Below are positions 16,574 through 26,528 of a stretch of DNA of 64,000 bases, piece by piece; positions within the stretch are counted from its first letter, which is position 1, and each line of letters begins with the position of its first letter. The translations under genes were made by a program, and so were the position numbers. Below the pieces are notes generated by a model, which was given only the letters and a program-made list of their open reading frames with translations, searched no databases and was not told the origin of the DNA. Where the stretch lies: positions 1 to 64,000 of the forward strand of contig JADKFU010000004.1 of NCBI GenBank assembly GCA_016717285.1, in the 5' to 3' direction. Source of the stretch: Chitinophagaceae bacterium (lineage in GTDB: Bacteria > Bacteroidota > Bacteroidia > Chitinophagales > UBA10324).

Positions 16574-18541
16574 TTAATTACTTCCTGCATCTTCATTTAC
16601 CAGCTGCTGCACATAACCTTCAGGAAGCTGAATACCCATTTTTTGCACCTGCTGCGCGTCGGCAATCGCTTCTTTGTAGCGCTTCAGTTTTTCAAATGCC
16701 TGCATTCTGAAATAATAATTGTTGGTGTTGTTGGGCATGTTTGCAATGGCAGTGGTAAGGTCAGTAACTGCCTGCTGGTAATCGCCCGTTTTTAAATACG
16801 CTAAACCACGATTGTTCAGCACATCCAAAAATTCAGGATCATATTTCAGTGCAAGATTATAATTGATGATGGCTGAGTCCGGCTGCTCCTTAATCATATA
16901 GAGGTTGCCCAAATTATTATAGGACCGCGCATTCCCGGGATCTTGCCTGATGGCAATCATAAAATCCATCATTGCGCTGTCGTTCTTTTCAGCGATGCTA
17001 AAAGCTATGCCACGGTTCATGTGTGCATCAACATCATTCGGCTTTAGTCTTACCGCGTGGTTGCCATCTATTATGGCGGAATCAATTTTATTAAGCACCC
17101 GGAACAGATCGCAACGGTTGACCAACGCCTGTGAGAAATCAGACTGCAATCGCAATGCGATATCATAATTTTTCTTAGCCAGCTCCAATTGGTTATTTTT
17201 CTGATAATAAGAACCCAGGTCGTTGTAGGCAATCGGCACACGGGGATATTTTGCAATCACATCCGTCCAAAGTTGCTCACTGCTGTACCATACTGCAGTT
17301 CTTTCCCTGCACTGATAACAAAGAAACATGATCCAGCAGGCTGCTGCGATTGCAACAGGCATTCTGAAACCGGCTGACTGCATATTTTTCTGCTCCCAGA
17401 CCATCGCAATAAGCATCGCAATTGCAAAGAAGAGACCCGTAAAGGAAAGATAAGTATAACGGTCTGCGGTGATGGCGCCTCCTACGGGAAGTAACTGCAA
17501 CACCAGGAAGATATTGATCAGAAAGAAGAGCAATCCAAACACCAGCCAGTCAATGCTTTTCCTGAACCAGTACACCGCAAATCCAATCAACAATACAATA
17601 ACAGGAGATGCATACACAAGCCATTCAAACACTTTGTTTCTTTCTTCCGGATACGGATAATACGCCGAAAGCTTAAGCGGCAACACCAGCCGCAAAAAAT
17701 AACTGATGATTGCATATGCGGAAAACATGAGCCTTTCCGGAAATGAATACATGGTGATATCCTGAATAGAATCAGAAGCATGCTGTGCATAAATGGCCAC
17801 TGCGCCAAAGCAAACTGACAATACAAAAAAAGGCACTTTCTCCCATAATAATTTCGTGGTAAATTTTTCTTTCCGGTACCAATCAATCAACAGCATGATG
17901 ACCGGAAGTGTAACGGCTTGCGCTTTTGAGAGCAGTGATAAAGCAAAGAGCAAAAGTATCCATCCATATTTCAACATTCGTTGCGCATTGGATTCCTTGT
18001 ATTGAACGTAAACAACAAGCGCGGCAAAATAAAAGCAAGTGTACAGCAAGTCCTTCTGTGCGCTCACCCACGACACAGATTCGACATGCGCAGGATGAAT
18101 GGCAAACAGCAGCGAACAAATAAGCGCTGCAATTTCATTTTTGGTGAGGCGACGCACGAAATAAAACAACAATAAGGCATTCAACAAGTGCAGCAAAAGA
18201 CTTATGATATGAAAACCGGATGCATCTTCTTTAAAAAGTGAATACTCCAATGCCTGCACAAACACGGTTACAGGATGATAGTTACCCATTACCTGCTCCG
18301 AAAAAATTCCATGGAGATCGAAATGAGTTACGATATCATTTTTCAACACATAGCCTTCATCGTCCCAGTTAGTCCAGGTATTATTCACCGATGGTCCGTA
18401 GACCACAACAGTTATCAATACAATTATGGCAAGAAAAAAAAATGACTTGTTTTTTTCAGGTTTTGTTATGGCAGCCTTCCGCGCCGTGATAACCTGCTCA
18501 GCGGGGTTTTTTTTCCCTTTGTATTTTTTTGATGCGCTCAT
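16574..18541 (-). CDS. Multi-pass membrane protein with C-terminal TPR repeats
   Basis: A 655-residue protein. The first 420 residues form about ten to eleven membrane spans with the conserved loops NNTWTNWDDEGYVLKN and HPVTVFVQALEY after the first helix and ADRYTYLSFTGLFFA near residue 350. These resemble the TMTC/DUF1736 branch of GT-C type membrane proteins. The last 200 residues are about six TPR motifs (for example ARSYNNLGNLYMIKEQPDSA, LDVLNNRGLAYLKTGDYQQA). In eukaryotic relatives this architecture transfers mannose to proteins; bacterial members are uncharacterised. The frame extends to 18613, but the ATG at 18541 (MSASKKYKGKK) avoids overlap with the upstream kinase gene and gives a normal cytoplasmic N-terminus. 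Confidence 0.8.
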   Translation of the reverse strand: MSASKKYKGKKNPAEQVITARKAAITKPEKNKSFFFLAIIVLITVVVYGPSVNNTWTNWDDEGYVLKNDIVTHFDLHGIFSEQVMGNYHPVTVFVQALEYSLFKEDASGFHIISLLLHLLNALLLFYFVRRLTKNEIAALICSLLFAIHPAHVESVSWVSAQKDLLYTCFYFAALVVYVQYKESNAQRMLKYGWILLLFALSLLSKAQAVTLPVIMLLIDWYRKEKFTTKLLWEKVPFFVLSVCFGAVAIYAQHASDSIQDITMYSFPERLMFSAYAIISYFLRLVLPLKLSAYYPYPEERNKVFEWLVYASPVIVLLIGFAVYWFRKSIDWLVFGLLFFLINIFLVLQLLPVGGAITADRYTYLSFTGLFFAIAMLIAMVWEQKNMQSAGFRMPVAIAAACWIMFLCYQCRERTAVWYSSEQLWTDVIAKYPRVPIAYNDLGSYYQKNNQLELAKKNYDIALRLQSDFSQALVNRCDLFRVLNKIDSAIIDGNHAVRLKPNDVDAHMNRGIAFSIAEKNDSAMMDFMIAIRQDPGNARSYNNLGNLYMIKEQPDSAIINYNLALKYDPEFLDVLNNRGLAYLKTGDYQQAVTDLTTAIANMPNNTNNYYFRMQAFEKLKRYKEAIADAQQVQKMGIQLPEGYVQQLVNEDAGSN

Positions 18542-18588
18542 GCAACAAAAATAATCCAGTTGGGAAAAGAAAACAGTAAAAACGAAAA

Positions 18589-21495
18589 TCACGCATTGAA
18601 CAATGGCACACAAACCTGGAAATAGCCATTCGTCTGCGATACCTGGAATTCTTTACCACCCAGCAGCTCGCAGCGGGCACGGATATTATGCAATCCGAAA
18701 CCGGTGGAGATCACATCCTTTTTGGTCTGAAGTTTATTTCTTACACAGATGCGTTTGCTGTCGATAGTAAATACCTGCACAATCAACGGTTGTTCCTGCG
18801 AGACAACGTTGTGCTTCACCGCATTTTCAATTAAGAGCTGCAAGGTGAGTGGTGGAAGTTTCTTCTGCCGGATATTTTCAGGAATATCTGTGTGAACGAT
18901 CAGTCGTTCACCATGGCGCTGCCTGAGCAGGAATATATAATTTTCAGTAAGCTGCAATTCTTTTTCGAGTGTTATCAGGTCAATGTCCTTGTAAGATAAA
19001 AGACTGCGGTAAAAATCAGACAAGTGATCAATGTATGACAATGCCACCGCCTGATCTTCCTCCACCAGTGTAGCCAGTGTGTTAAAACTGTTGAAAAGAA
19101 AATGCGGATTAATCTGTGATTTAAGATTTTCAAATTGGAACTCAATACGCTCGCGCTTTAATTTCTCTTCCCGCTCGCGGCGCCGGTCACGTTCCTTAAT
19201 CAGGAAATTAATCAGTAAACCGCCGGCAATCAACCATGCGCTGATAAACCACCACGTTGTCCAGAATGGAGCTTCGATGGTAAAAGTATAAGTAGCAGTT
19301 GGGGCATCATCAAAATTGTGATGAATCGTTGACTGAATTTTAAAAGTATAGGTTCCGGGTGGCAATTCGGGATAGATGGCGCGCTCATCTTTTGTTTTAA
19401 CCCAATCAAGGTCATGGCCCATCAATATATAGCGGTACCGAATCTGCGAAGGGTCGGAATTCCAAAAAGACTGGAAGTCAAAAGCAAGATGATTCTGATT
19501 GTGGCGGAAGCGATGTGTAATATTGATATTGATGGGTTCCAGGTACACCATCACCTGCCTGATTTCCACCTGTGCTTCATGCGAAAAGTCAGTAGAAGGT
19601 GTATAATATTTCAAGATCCCTTTTTTTGTTGAGATCCAGATATTGCCAAACTGATCTCTGCAAAATGCATTCAGGTTGGGAGAAATGCCATCGAAGATCT
19701 GCCTGTTACGGTACCGTCGTACCTGGCTGGCTTTGTGTTCGATCACATCCACTGCATCATTTTCAATTACCACAATATCACCATTCGCATCTGTGGTGAT
19801 TCCTGTGATTGCCAAATCGCTGAGGCCTGATTTTAATCCGAAATTGACAAATGTTTCTCCGTTAAATTTGAAAACACCTGTTGATGGCGTACTGAACCAG
19901 ATGTTTCCGAAAGGATCTTCAGTGATTGAATAAATGGTATTGATATCTATGTTATCCGCCTTTTCATACGAATGAAAAACACCCTTATCAAATGCTACTA
20001 ATCCATTCCCATCTGTAGCAAACCACACCCTGCCTTTTGAATCAATGAATGTCTGATAAAGGTAGTTGCTGTGCAGGCCGCTTTCCTCTGTATAATTCTG
20101 AAGGATCAGGTCCTCTTTGCTTTCAATTTCCATTTGAATATTACAGCGTGTAACGCCTCCAAGTGTTGCGATCCACACATTGACCATATCACCGCTGACG
20201 GACAAAACATTATCGTTTGATAGTCCGTCTTTTTGCAAAATCTGCATGAAACTCCGCTTTCCGGCAGGTCTTAAAAACACGCCGTCATCAAAAGTGCCTA
20301 CCCAAATCTGATGATGAAAGTCTTCATAGATAGAAGTGATTACCGGCTGTTTCACCGAATGGGTTAGCTTCACATTTTCTGTAATGCTGGTACCGGTGGA
20401 ATCAAATAGTGTTTTGAACAAGCCATCCAAAGTTGCATACCACAGCGAAGTGCTGCTATCGTAAAATACCGCCTGCACCGGCTTTTTCAAGTCAATGTTA
20501 TCCGGTGTAACCCACTCAAAGAGTGCAGGAAACTGATCGAGTCCCCGTGTAGGTGAAACCACCCAGAAATTGCCTTCGCTGTCAATCGTGATATCAGACG
20601 CTTTGATATTATCGTAACCCGTAGCCTGGTTGTAAAAGATCGGATGAAAACTATCGTGCAGGGAAACACTGACCAATCCTCTGCCCATGGTACCAATCAT
20701 GAGCCGGTTATGATCTTTGATAGCTAAGGCGATCACCGGACCATTGTTCCAGGCACGACTGAAAGAGGGAATACTGAATTTATTTTTTGAAGGATCAAAA
20801 ACACAGATTCCATGATCCTGTGTGCCGATCCATATTTTTCCGAATTCATCTATAGCCAGCGAGCGGACAATTTCATCAGGTAAGCCCTGGTTGATGCTGT
20901 AGGTGGTAAGCACAGGTTTTCCATCCATCAAAGTGCATTGTGTCAATCCGCCGTCGGTTCCCAACCATACAGTTTCTCCTCCTGCTAAGATCATGGTGTA
21001 GATCTCATTTTCAGGAAGTCCTTGTTCAGTAGTTACCTGCTGCATCTTTCCCTTTTCCCTGATGTATAATCCTTTGCCATAGGTTGCTACCCAGAGCCTT
21101 CCGGAATTGTCAGCCTGAAGACTGACAACAGGCGCAGGAAAAGTTTCATCCAATACAAAATCTTTGTTCCAGACTTTCAGTGAGCGGTGCATGAGCTTTC
21201 CATCTTCGAAGCCGATATGCACATATTGACTATCGCAACAAATCGCTGAAATATTCTGCGATGAACTATCTCGAAAACCATTCGAATTAAAGTCAGCACC
21301 ATCGAAACTGAACAATCCTCTCGTTGTTCCCAGCCACATTCTCCCGTAAGGATCCTGCGTAATTTTATTAATGGTCAGCGGCTGATAAGAAGAACCTGGC
21401 TCATATTGGCGCCATATCGTTGCCTGGCCGCTGGCAGCAAATGGTATAAACAGCAGCAGGAAGCAGTAAGGAAAAATATTTATTGTTCGGGTCAA
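18589..21495 (-). CDS. Two-component propeller sensor histidine kinase (LytS-type)
   Basis: A 968-residue membrane sensor. It has a signal sequence (FLLLFIPFAASGQ), then about fourteen regulator-propeller blades with the repeating DPYGRMWLGT, DNSGRLWVAT, DEFGKIWIGT and DPFGNIWFST motifs (residues 45-640). A Y_Y_Y domain (PPGTYTFKI) and one transmembrane helix (TWWFISAWLIAGGLLINFLI) follow. The cytoplasmic kinase is of the HisKA_7TM/LytS class: NPHFLFNSFNTLATLV with the phospho-accepting His, and an ATPase N-box LLIENAVKHNV. Such kinases usually signal to a LytTR response regulator. None is adjacent; the nearest LytTR protein is at 47863-48675 and lacks a receiver domain. Confidence 0.92.
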   Translation of the reverse strand: MTRTINIFPYCFLLLFIPFAASGQATIWRQYEPGSSYQPLTINKITQDPYGRMWLGTTRGLFSFDGADFNSNGFRDSSSQNISAICCDSQYVHIGFEDGKLMHRSLKVWNKDFVLDETFPAPVVSLQADNSGRLWVATYGKGLYIREKGKMQQVTTEQGLPENEIYTMILAGGETVWLGTDGGLTQCTLMDGKPVLTTYSINQGLPDEIVRSLAIDEFGKIWIGTQDHGICVFDPSKNKFSIPSFSRAWNNGPVIALAIKDHNRLMIGTMGRGLVSVSLHDSFHPIFYNQATGYDNIKASDITIDSEGNFWVVSPTRGLDQFPALFEWVTPDNIDLKKPVQAVFYDSSTSLWYATLDGLFKTLFDSTGTSITENVKLTHSVKQPVITSIYEDFHHQIWVGTFDDGVFLRPAGKRSFMQILQKDGLSNDNVLSVSGDMVNVWIATLGGVTRCNIQMEIESKEDLILQNYTEESGLHSNYLYQTFIDSKGRVWFATDGNGLVAFDKGVFHSYEKADNIDINTIYSITEDPFGNIWFSTPSTGVFKFNGETFVNFGLKSGLSDLAITGITTDANGDIVVIENDAVDVIEHKASQVRRYRNRQIFDGISPNLNAFCRDQFGNIWISTKKGILKYYTPSTDFSHEAQVEIRQVMVYLEPININITHRFRHNQNHLAFDFQSFWNSDPSQIRYRYILMGHDLDWVKTKDERAIYPELPPGTYTFKIQSTIHHNFDDAPTATYTFTIEAPFWTTWWFISAWLIAGGLLINFLIKERDRRREREEKLKRERIEFQFENLKSQINPHFLFNSFNTLATLVEEDQAVALSYIDHLSDFYRSLLSYKDIDLITLEKELQLTENYIFLLRQRHGERLIVHTDIPENIRQKKLPPLTLQLLIENAVKHNVVSQEQPLIVQVFTIDSKRICVRNKLQTKKDVISTGFGLHNIRARCELLGGKEFQVSQTNGYFQVCVPLFNA

Positions 21496-21965
21496 GTGGT
21501 TTCAAATTAAGTAAATTACGATGAGTGTAGTGAAGCAAGAAAACATTCATCGAAAAACAGGCAGCACAAAGTTGACGGGTTTTACATTTTTTTCATCAAC
21601 ATCAGCAACACGGTCAAATATGCACTGCTTCAACCTGATTAACATGCATCAAGCATTGTAATGTTAGTAAAAAACAACAAAATTTATTGTTTCTGCGGAA
21701 TGAATCAACAATTGTTGATCAGAAACATATTTCAGAGCACTGAGCAGGATAAAGCGCCTGTTGAAAGCATTGGTAGTAAAAAAATAACCCACCGTTGTTG
21801 TGAAAAAAGCGGCGGCATTAAACCTGATGCAGAGATATTACTGAACTACATTCGAAATCAAATCCGGAAAAACAAATGGCTTGATTGCCTTACAAGAAAG
21901 ATGTAAACTTTGGCAATTCAGAATGCAACCATAAAGTAATGAAGTGATATGGAGATAGAAGGAAA
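21496..21965 (+). other. 470-base gap with no supported gene
   Basis: An AT-rich gap between two reverse-strand genes. One rightward frame (21661-21906, 81 codons) is open but shows no motif, no promoter box and unlikely codon use. I see no hairpin terminator and no RNA gene. Confidence 0.4.
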
Positions 21966-23240
21966 TCACATCACATCCTTCCCGATATCTTTCCTGAAAT
22001 ATTTTCCTTCAAAGGAAATGATAGCTGCATTTCGATTTGCAATTTTCACAGCATCAGAAAGCTTGCGTGAAAATGCGGTGACTGCAATCACACGACCACC
22101 GTTGGTTTCAATATCACCATTCACACGCTTGCGGGTGCCTGCATGAAACACGAGGCATTCATTCGTTTGTCCGAGGTTTTCAATCAGTTTTCCTTTTTCA
22201 TATTCCTGCGGATAGCCACCTGATGTGAGCACCACCGTAGCTGCAGCATAAGGCAACACTTCAATATTTTTATCGTGAAGATTTTCATGTGCTACGCCTA
22301 AGAAGAGATCAACAATATCACTTTTCAATCGTGGAATAACCGCTTCCGTTTCAGGATCACCCATCCGGCAATTGTATTCTATGAGTTTCGGTTCGCCATT
22401 TACAATCATCAACCCGAAATAGATGAATCCTTTGTAAATGATTTTCTCTTTTTGTAATCCTTCAATTGTTGGCTGAATAATTTGTGTTGCTACTTTTTTC
22501 ATCAATACATCATCCGCAAACAGCACCGGCGAAACAGCGCCCATGCCGCCGGTATTCAGTCCGGTATCACCTTCTCCCACACGTTTGTAATCCTTTGCTG
22601 TCGGAAGGAGTTTGTAATTTTTTCCATCCGTAATCACAAACACACTCATTTCTATTCCATCCAGGAATTCTTCAATCACTACTTTATTTCCTGCAGCACC
22701 GAATTTTCCATGCAGCATTTCATCCAATTCCTTTTTTGCCTCTTCTTTTGTTGAACAAATCAGCACTCCTTTTCCTGCTGCCAATCCATCGGCTTTTAAA
22801 ACAATTGGCGTGGAATGATTTTCAAGGTAGGCAAAAGCACCGCTGATAGCTTCTACCGTGAACGTGGCATAAGCCGCAGTAGGAATGCCAAATTTAATCA
22901 TGAATGCTTTGGAAAAATCTTTGCTGCCTTCCAATTGCGCGCCTGCCGCACACGGACCAATCACCGGAATATTTCCAACCCTATCACTCTGCTCAAAAAA
23001 ATCATAAATGCCTTTTACCAGCGGTTCTTCAGGTCCTACCACAATCATCTCCACATTATTTTCCAGCACAAATTTTTCAATGGCCGGAAAATCGGTGGCA
23101 GACAAAGAAATATTTTCTCCGTGCTTTTCCGTACCCGGATTACCGGGCGCAATAAATAATTTGCTGCAATGCGGGCTCTGTGAAATTTTATAGGCTAATG
23201 CATGTTCGCGGCCACCACTGCCAAGGAGAAGGATATTCAT
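21966..23240 (-). CDS. purD: Phosphoribosylamine-glycine ligase (GAR synthetase)
   Basis: PurD joins glycine to phosphoribosylamine with ATP, the second step of purine synthesis, in the cytoplasm. The 424-residue length is exact for the family. Motifs are MNILLLGSGGREHALAYKI (N-domain), APGNPGTE, VVGPEEPLVKGI, IVLKADGLAAGKGV (ATP-grasp lid), LLPTAKDYKRVGEGDTGLNT in part, and NCRMGDPETEAVIPR. It ends DIGKDVM. It is a single gene with no purine neighbours. The right-hand intergenic region up to 23435 is rich in repeated gtttgaaatgttt words. Confidence 0.97.
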   Translation of the reverse strand: MNILLLGSGGREHALAYKISQSPHCSKLFIAPGNPGTEKHGENISLSATDFPAIEKFVLENNVEMIVVGPEEPLVKGIYDFFEQSDRVGNIPVIGPCAAGAQLEGSKDFSKAFMIKFGIPTAAYATFTVEAISGAFAYLENHSTPIVLKADGLAAGKGVLICSTKEEAKKELDEMLHGKFGAAGNKVVIEEFLDGIEMSVFVITDGKNYKLLPTAKDYKRVGEGDTGLNTGGMGAVSPVLFADDVLMKKVATQIIQPTIEGLQKEKIIYKGFIYFGLMIVNGEPKLIEYNCRMGDPETEAVIPRLKSDIVDLFLGVAHENLHDKNIEVLPYAAATVVLTSGGYPQEYEKGKLIENLGQTNECLVFHAGTRKRVNGDIETNGGRVIAVTAFSRKLSDAVKIANRNAAIISFEGKYFRKDIGKDVM

Positions 23241-23435
23241 GGGAAGGGTTGAAAACGTTTGAAATGTTTCGGGTTTGAAATGTTTAGTTGTTTGAAGGGT
23301 TGAAAATAGGAATAATCATATCGTTGAGGATAGAGAATTCAGTTGTGTGTACGATATTTCCGCCACATGGTTTTTCTCACAAAATATCATTTAACCCCAA
23401 TCCATTACATTTCGGACTAAACATTAAAAAATACT

Positions 23436-24338
23436 TTGCAAAAATTTATTTCAACCAGTCGCATACTTTTGGATTTCAACAAACCATTGCCGGTAGAAAA
23501 TATTTCCATCGTACAACAACCGCTTTCGTTTCCGGCGACGGTAATTACAAAGCTGAGCGATCACTGGACACAACAACTGAAAGACAAGCAATCTGCACTC
23601 AGAAATGCACGAATTGAATCAGTCATCGGACTTGAACCGGAGAATATTGCAAATGAATTGCTGCATACGTTATTCATAAATGGAAAACCCGTGATGTGGC
23701 CGGGAAATGCCGTTACACTTCGTGATGTAAAAATGGAATATGAAAAAGTGCTGATGACGGTAAGTGAAATTCCCTATCCGTTTATAGCAGCTTTAAACAA
23801 TGCAGCTTTTAAAAAAAATACCGGACTGCATTCACTTCAACTGCGTCCGCCTCTTGCCATCTGCACCTTTGTCATCACAAGTGACAACCAATTGGTTTTA
23901 ACGGTGCGCGGCGAAAAAACCTATGTTTATCCTGGAAGATTTTATGGTGTAGGCGGCAACCCTGCAAACATTCAATTCAATATCGTTCAGCATCAATTGG
24001 AAGAAATTGCCGATGAACTGCTTGTGCAACCCGAAGAAGTGGATGCAACCACTTTTAGATTTTACGGACTGGTGGAAGACCTGGAATTATTTCCAGGCAA
24101 ACCTGACCTTGCAGGAATAGCACGCATTAAACTTTCATCAGAAGAGTTAGCAGAAAGATTTGAAACACGCCCATCCTCTCAGCGGCCACCCGACGTTGCT
24201 GCTTTGAAAATGGTGCCCTTTAACAACAGTAGTCTTCAGAATTTTTTGGAGCACGATAACAAGCTAGCAGATTTTTGTCCGCCAGCACATGGAGGTTTAC
24301 TATTATTGAAAAAAATGGAGTTTGGCGTTGATGGGTGA
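23436..24338 (+). CDS. Nudix-like protein
   Basis: A roughly 300-residue cytoplasmic protein. The central part resembles a Nudix domain: LAICTFVITSDNQLVLTVRG (first strands), GRFYGVGGNPANIQF (Gly-Gly start of the Nudix box) and LEEIADELLVQPEEV at the place of REuxEExGu. The box is altered: Arg is replaced by Glu and the first Glu of the EE pair by Asp, so hydrolase activity is uncertain. The N-terminal 115 residues are a separate helical region (DVKMEYEKVLMTVSEIPYPF). No ATG fits the start. TTG at 23436 is the first start-like codon, or the true start is hidden by an indel. It is divergent from purD. Confidence 0.6.
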   Translation: MQKFISTSRILLDFNKPLPVENISIVQQPLSFPATVITKLSDHWTQQLKDKQSALRNARIESVIGLEPENIANELLHTLFINGKPVMWPGNAVTLRDVKMEYEKVLMTVSEIPYPFIAALNNAAFKKNTGLHSLQLRPPLAICTFVITSDNQLVLTVRGEKTYVYPGRFYGVGGNPANIQFNIVQHQLEEIADELLVQPEEVDATTFRFYGLVEDLELFPGKPDLAGIARIKLSSEELAERFETRPSSQRPPDVAALKMVPFNNSSLQNFLEHDNKLADFCPPAHGGLLLLKKMEFGVDG

Positions 24339-24433
24339 ATAGTTGATGGGGCATAGTGTTTTGCCTTTGGCTATAAGCAAAATGACCAATGACTATTTAC
24401 CATTGATTATTGACAAATGACCAATGACCAACC

Positions 24434-26476
24434 TCAAAAAATCAATTTCTCGCTATAATTAATACCCACTCCGGTTATATACAGCACCTTCAATCCTGCT
24501 GATCCATAAATCTGTATTTGATTTACTCCAGTTTTCAAGCTCCTGGATTTTATCCATTCCGTGCGACCCATTTCATCAGATAGCTGAAACGAAATATCGG
24601 CAGGCGCTTCGGCAAGAATATTGGCGAGATAGCCCTCACTTGTTTTTTCAATTTTAATAATCGGACTTGATTTGGCCTGAATCGTATTGAGGGTTTTAAG
24701 CGGGCCCGTATTTACAAAACTCACGGTAACACCTGTTTTTTGAATCGTTATATTGTGAAGGGTAATTGGTTGGCCATCATATTCAAATGAACCACTGTTC
24801 AAAACCAGGTTATTCACGTCAATCACCGTCCAGAGAATATGATCACCCGGTAAAGGTTTGAACTGCTGCACACGGCGAAGGGTGAGATCTGTTGTGCAGG
24901 AATTGTATTGTGTCATCAACACACCGCCGGCATACATATCTTTAATCATGCATTTGATGGAATACGCATCCGGAAGATCAGTAATAGATGCATCCACCCA
25001 ATCCATGTAACCGTTCCAGGCTCCGTATGGAGCACCTGAAGTAGAGGTACCATCGCCCCAATCCTGATTGATCGAACAATAAGAAAATGCAGGATATGAT
25101 CTGTTTGAATAGAAACGATCATAATTGATGCTCGCTTCTGAATCACTGAAATTTTTGTTGTTGCCATTGTGCTTGCGCTGATCCCAATACCACACTCCGC
25201 CCTGATTAGCCACTTCAAGTGAATCGTACCAATAATAATATTCCACCCAGCCTAAGGTAATGTCATTCTTACCATGTACACCAGCCATATAAGAAACGCC
25301 CACTTCTTTATTGATACGATACATGACGCGCATATCAAACAAATCCCAAATCATAAGTGGTAATCCATCATTGGGATTGCTTACGTTTGTTAACAATGAA
25401 TCATAATAACCGCCCCACTGCATTTCGCGGGGTGTTCCGGGAAAGGCGCGGATAAAAGGCGGTGTAACAGTAACCCAGACTGCGGCCAGCAACTTTGGAA
25501 ACATTACACCGGTGAGCAAGGGCCCGAATCCGCTGTGTGAAACACCATGCGCATAAAGACGTGTAGGATCAATATTCTGATTATTCACCACCCAGTCAAG
25601 CGTCCACTTTACCCGGTCTTGTGTATATGATTTTACAATACCTGAACTGAAAACAGGATTGGTATAAGTGTACATATCATAATTTTCGTGATAACCATAC
25701 CAATAAGAATTTTCTCCATTCGGAAGCCAGTCGTCGAGGAGCAGCAAATTGCAATTGGTGCAATTGGAAGGCATGAACGGAGTAAAAGGATCCGTGTCAC
25801 GGTAGTAAATCATCAATCCTCCGGTGACTGTGGTATGTGTGATATAAGTAAAATTGTATCCATATGATCCGCAATTATTAAATGCAGGTTGCAGAGCAGA
25901 AGTAATGTTATTGCCCCAAATTACATACTCGTAGCTGATGTCTCCATTGGTTGGAACCGATTTCTGTAAGATGGGTTGTGGTGCCACCAACTTATTTTTG
26001 AGTGCAACTGCAGTAGTATTTTGTCCGCTGATTAGTGTTGTATCTGCGAGGCCAGTGAGCATATTTTCAACTATCACTGCATAATAATATTGCTTGGTAG
26101 TGGTACAGGTTGTTACATACAATCCATCATCAGGTGCCAACGCATTAGAACCTGCTTTAATGGTAAAGTAAATATTCTGCGAGTAGAAATGAGATTTACG
26201 TATATTCTTACTGCTGCTATCGCGAACATAACCCAGGTAAGCGGAGTTCTTGATCTGATTCTTTGCAGTAAAGGGTTTCGTTGCCTGGTAAACACGATAT
26301 TTTAAAGAGGTTGCATTAGGGCACTTCCAGGTGATAAATACCTGTCCGCTTTTGAGGGTCGCTTTTACTTTGGTAACTGTATAAGCATCCGCATTTGATG
26401 AGCATACAAAGATGCAGCATACAAACAAGAATATGCGAAAGGGGTCAATCAGGAAATAAATTTTGCGCATGAGCAA
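24434..26476 (-). CDS. Exported alpha/beta-hydrolase-like protein with fibronectin III-like N-terminus and C-terminal sorting-like domain
   Basis: A 680-residue secreted protein. It has a signal peptide (FLFVCCIFVCSSNADA), then an Fn3-like segment (VTKVKATLKSGQVFITWKCP to about residue 150). A central domain carries TRLYAHGVSHSGFGPLLTG (nucleophile-elbow-like Ser), the acidic stretch LLLLDDWLP and LPLMIWDLFDMRV. The last 80 residues are beta-rich and end GLKVLYITGVGINYSEKLIF, resembling a T9SS sorting domain although the conserved PNP start is replaced. An esterase or peptidase role is plausible but no catalytic triad can be fixed by eye. It is a single gene, with a reverse-strand terminator 30 bases upstream of its start. 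Confidence 0.6.
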   Translation of the reverse strand: MLMRKIYFLIDPFRIFLFVCCIFVCSSNADAYTVTKVKATLKSGQVFITWKCPNATSLKYRVYQATKPFTAKNQIKNSAYLGYVRDSSSKNIRKSHFYSQNIYFTIKAGSNALAPDDGLYVTTCTTTKQYYYAVIVENMLTGLADTTLISGQNTTAVALKNKLVAPQPILQKSVPTNGDISYEYVIWGNNITSALQPAFNNCGSYGYNFTYITHTTVTGGLMIYYRDTDPFTPFMPSNCTNCNLLLLDDWLPNGENSYWYGYHENYDMYTYTNPVFSSGIVKSYTQDRVKWTLDWVVNNQNIDPTRLYAHGVSHSGFGPLLTGVMFPKLLAAVWVTVTPPFIRAFPGTPREMQWGGYYDSLLTNVSNPNDGLPLMIWDLFDMRVMYRINKEVGVSYMAGVHGKNDITLGWVEYYYWYDSLEVANQGGVWYWDQRKHNGNNKNFSDSEASINYDRFYSNRSYPAFSYCSINQDWGDGTSTSGAPYGAWNGYMDWVDASITDLPDAYSIKCMIKDMYAGGVLMTQYNSCTTDLTLRRVQQFKPLPGDHILWTVIDVNNLVLNSGSFEYDGQPITLHNITIQKTGVTVSFVNTGPLKTLNTIQAKSSPIIKIEKTSEGYLANILAEAPADISFQLSDEMGRTEWIKSRSLKTGVNQIQIYGSAGLKVLYITGVGINYSEKLIF

Positions 26477-26505
26477 GAAAATTAGTAACAGATGAACTGA
26501 ATTGT

Positions 26506-26528
26506 AAAAAAACGGGTCTTGACCCAGC
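26506..26528 (-). terminator. Rho-independent terminator, leftward
   Basis: Read leftwards, GGGTC-AA-GACCC is followed by G and seven T residues. It lies between the ATPase gene (ending 26868) and the start of the secreted-protein gene at 26476, and would insulate the latter. Confidence 0.6.

Noticed and set aside
21661..21906. 81-codon rightward frame in the gap before purD
   Set aside because: No promoter box, no motif, Cys-scattered composition and strand opposite to both neighbours; most likely chance in AT-rich DNA.
23288..23617. 109-codon frame overlapping the start of the Nudix-like gene
   Set aside because: It overlaps the better-supported frame in a different phase and has no recognisable content.
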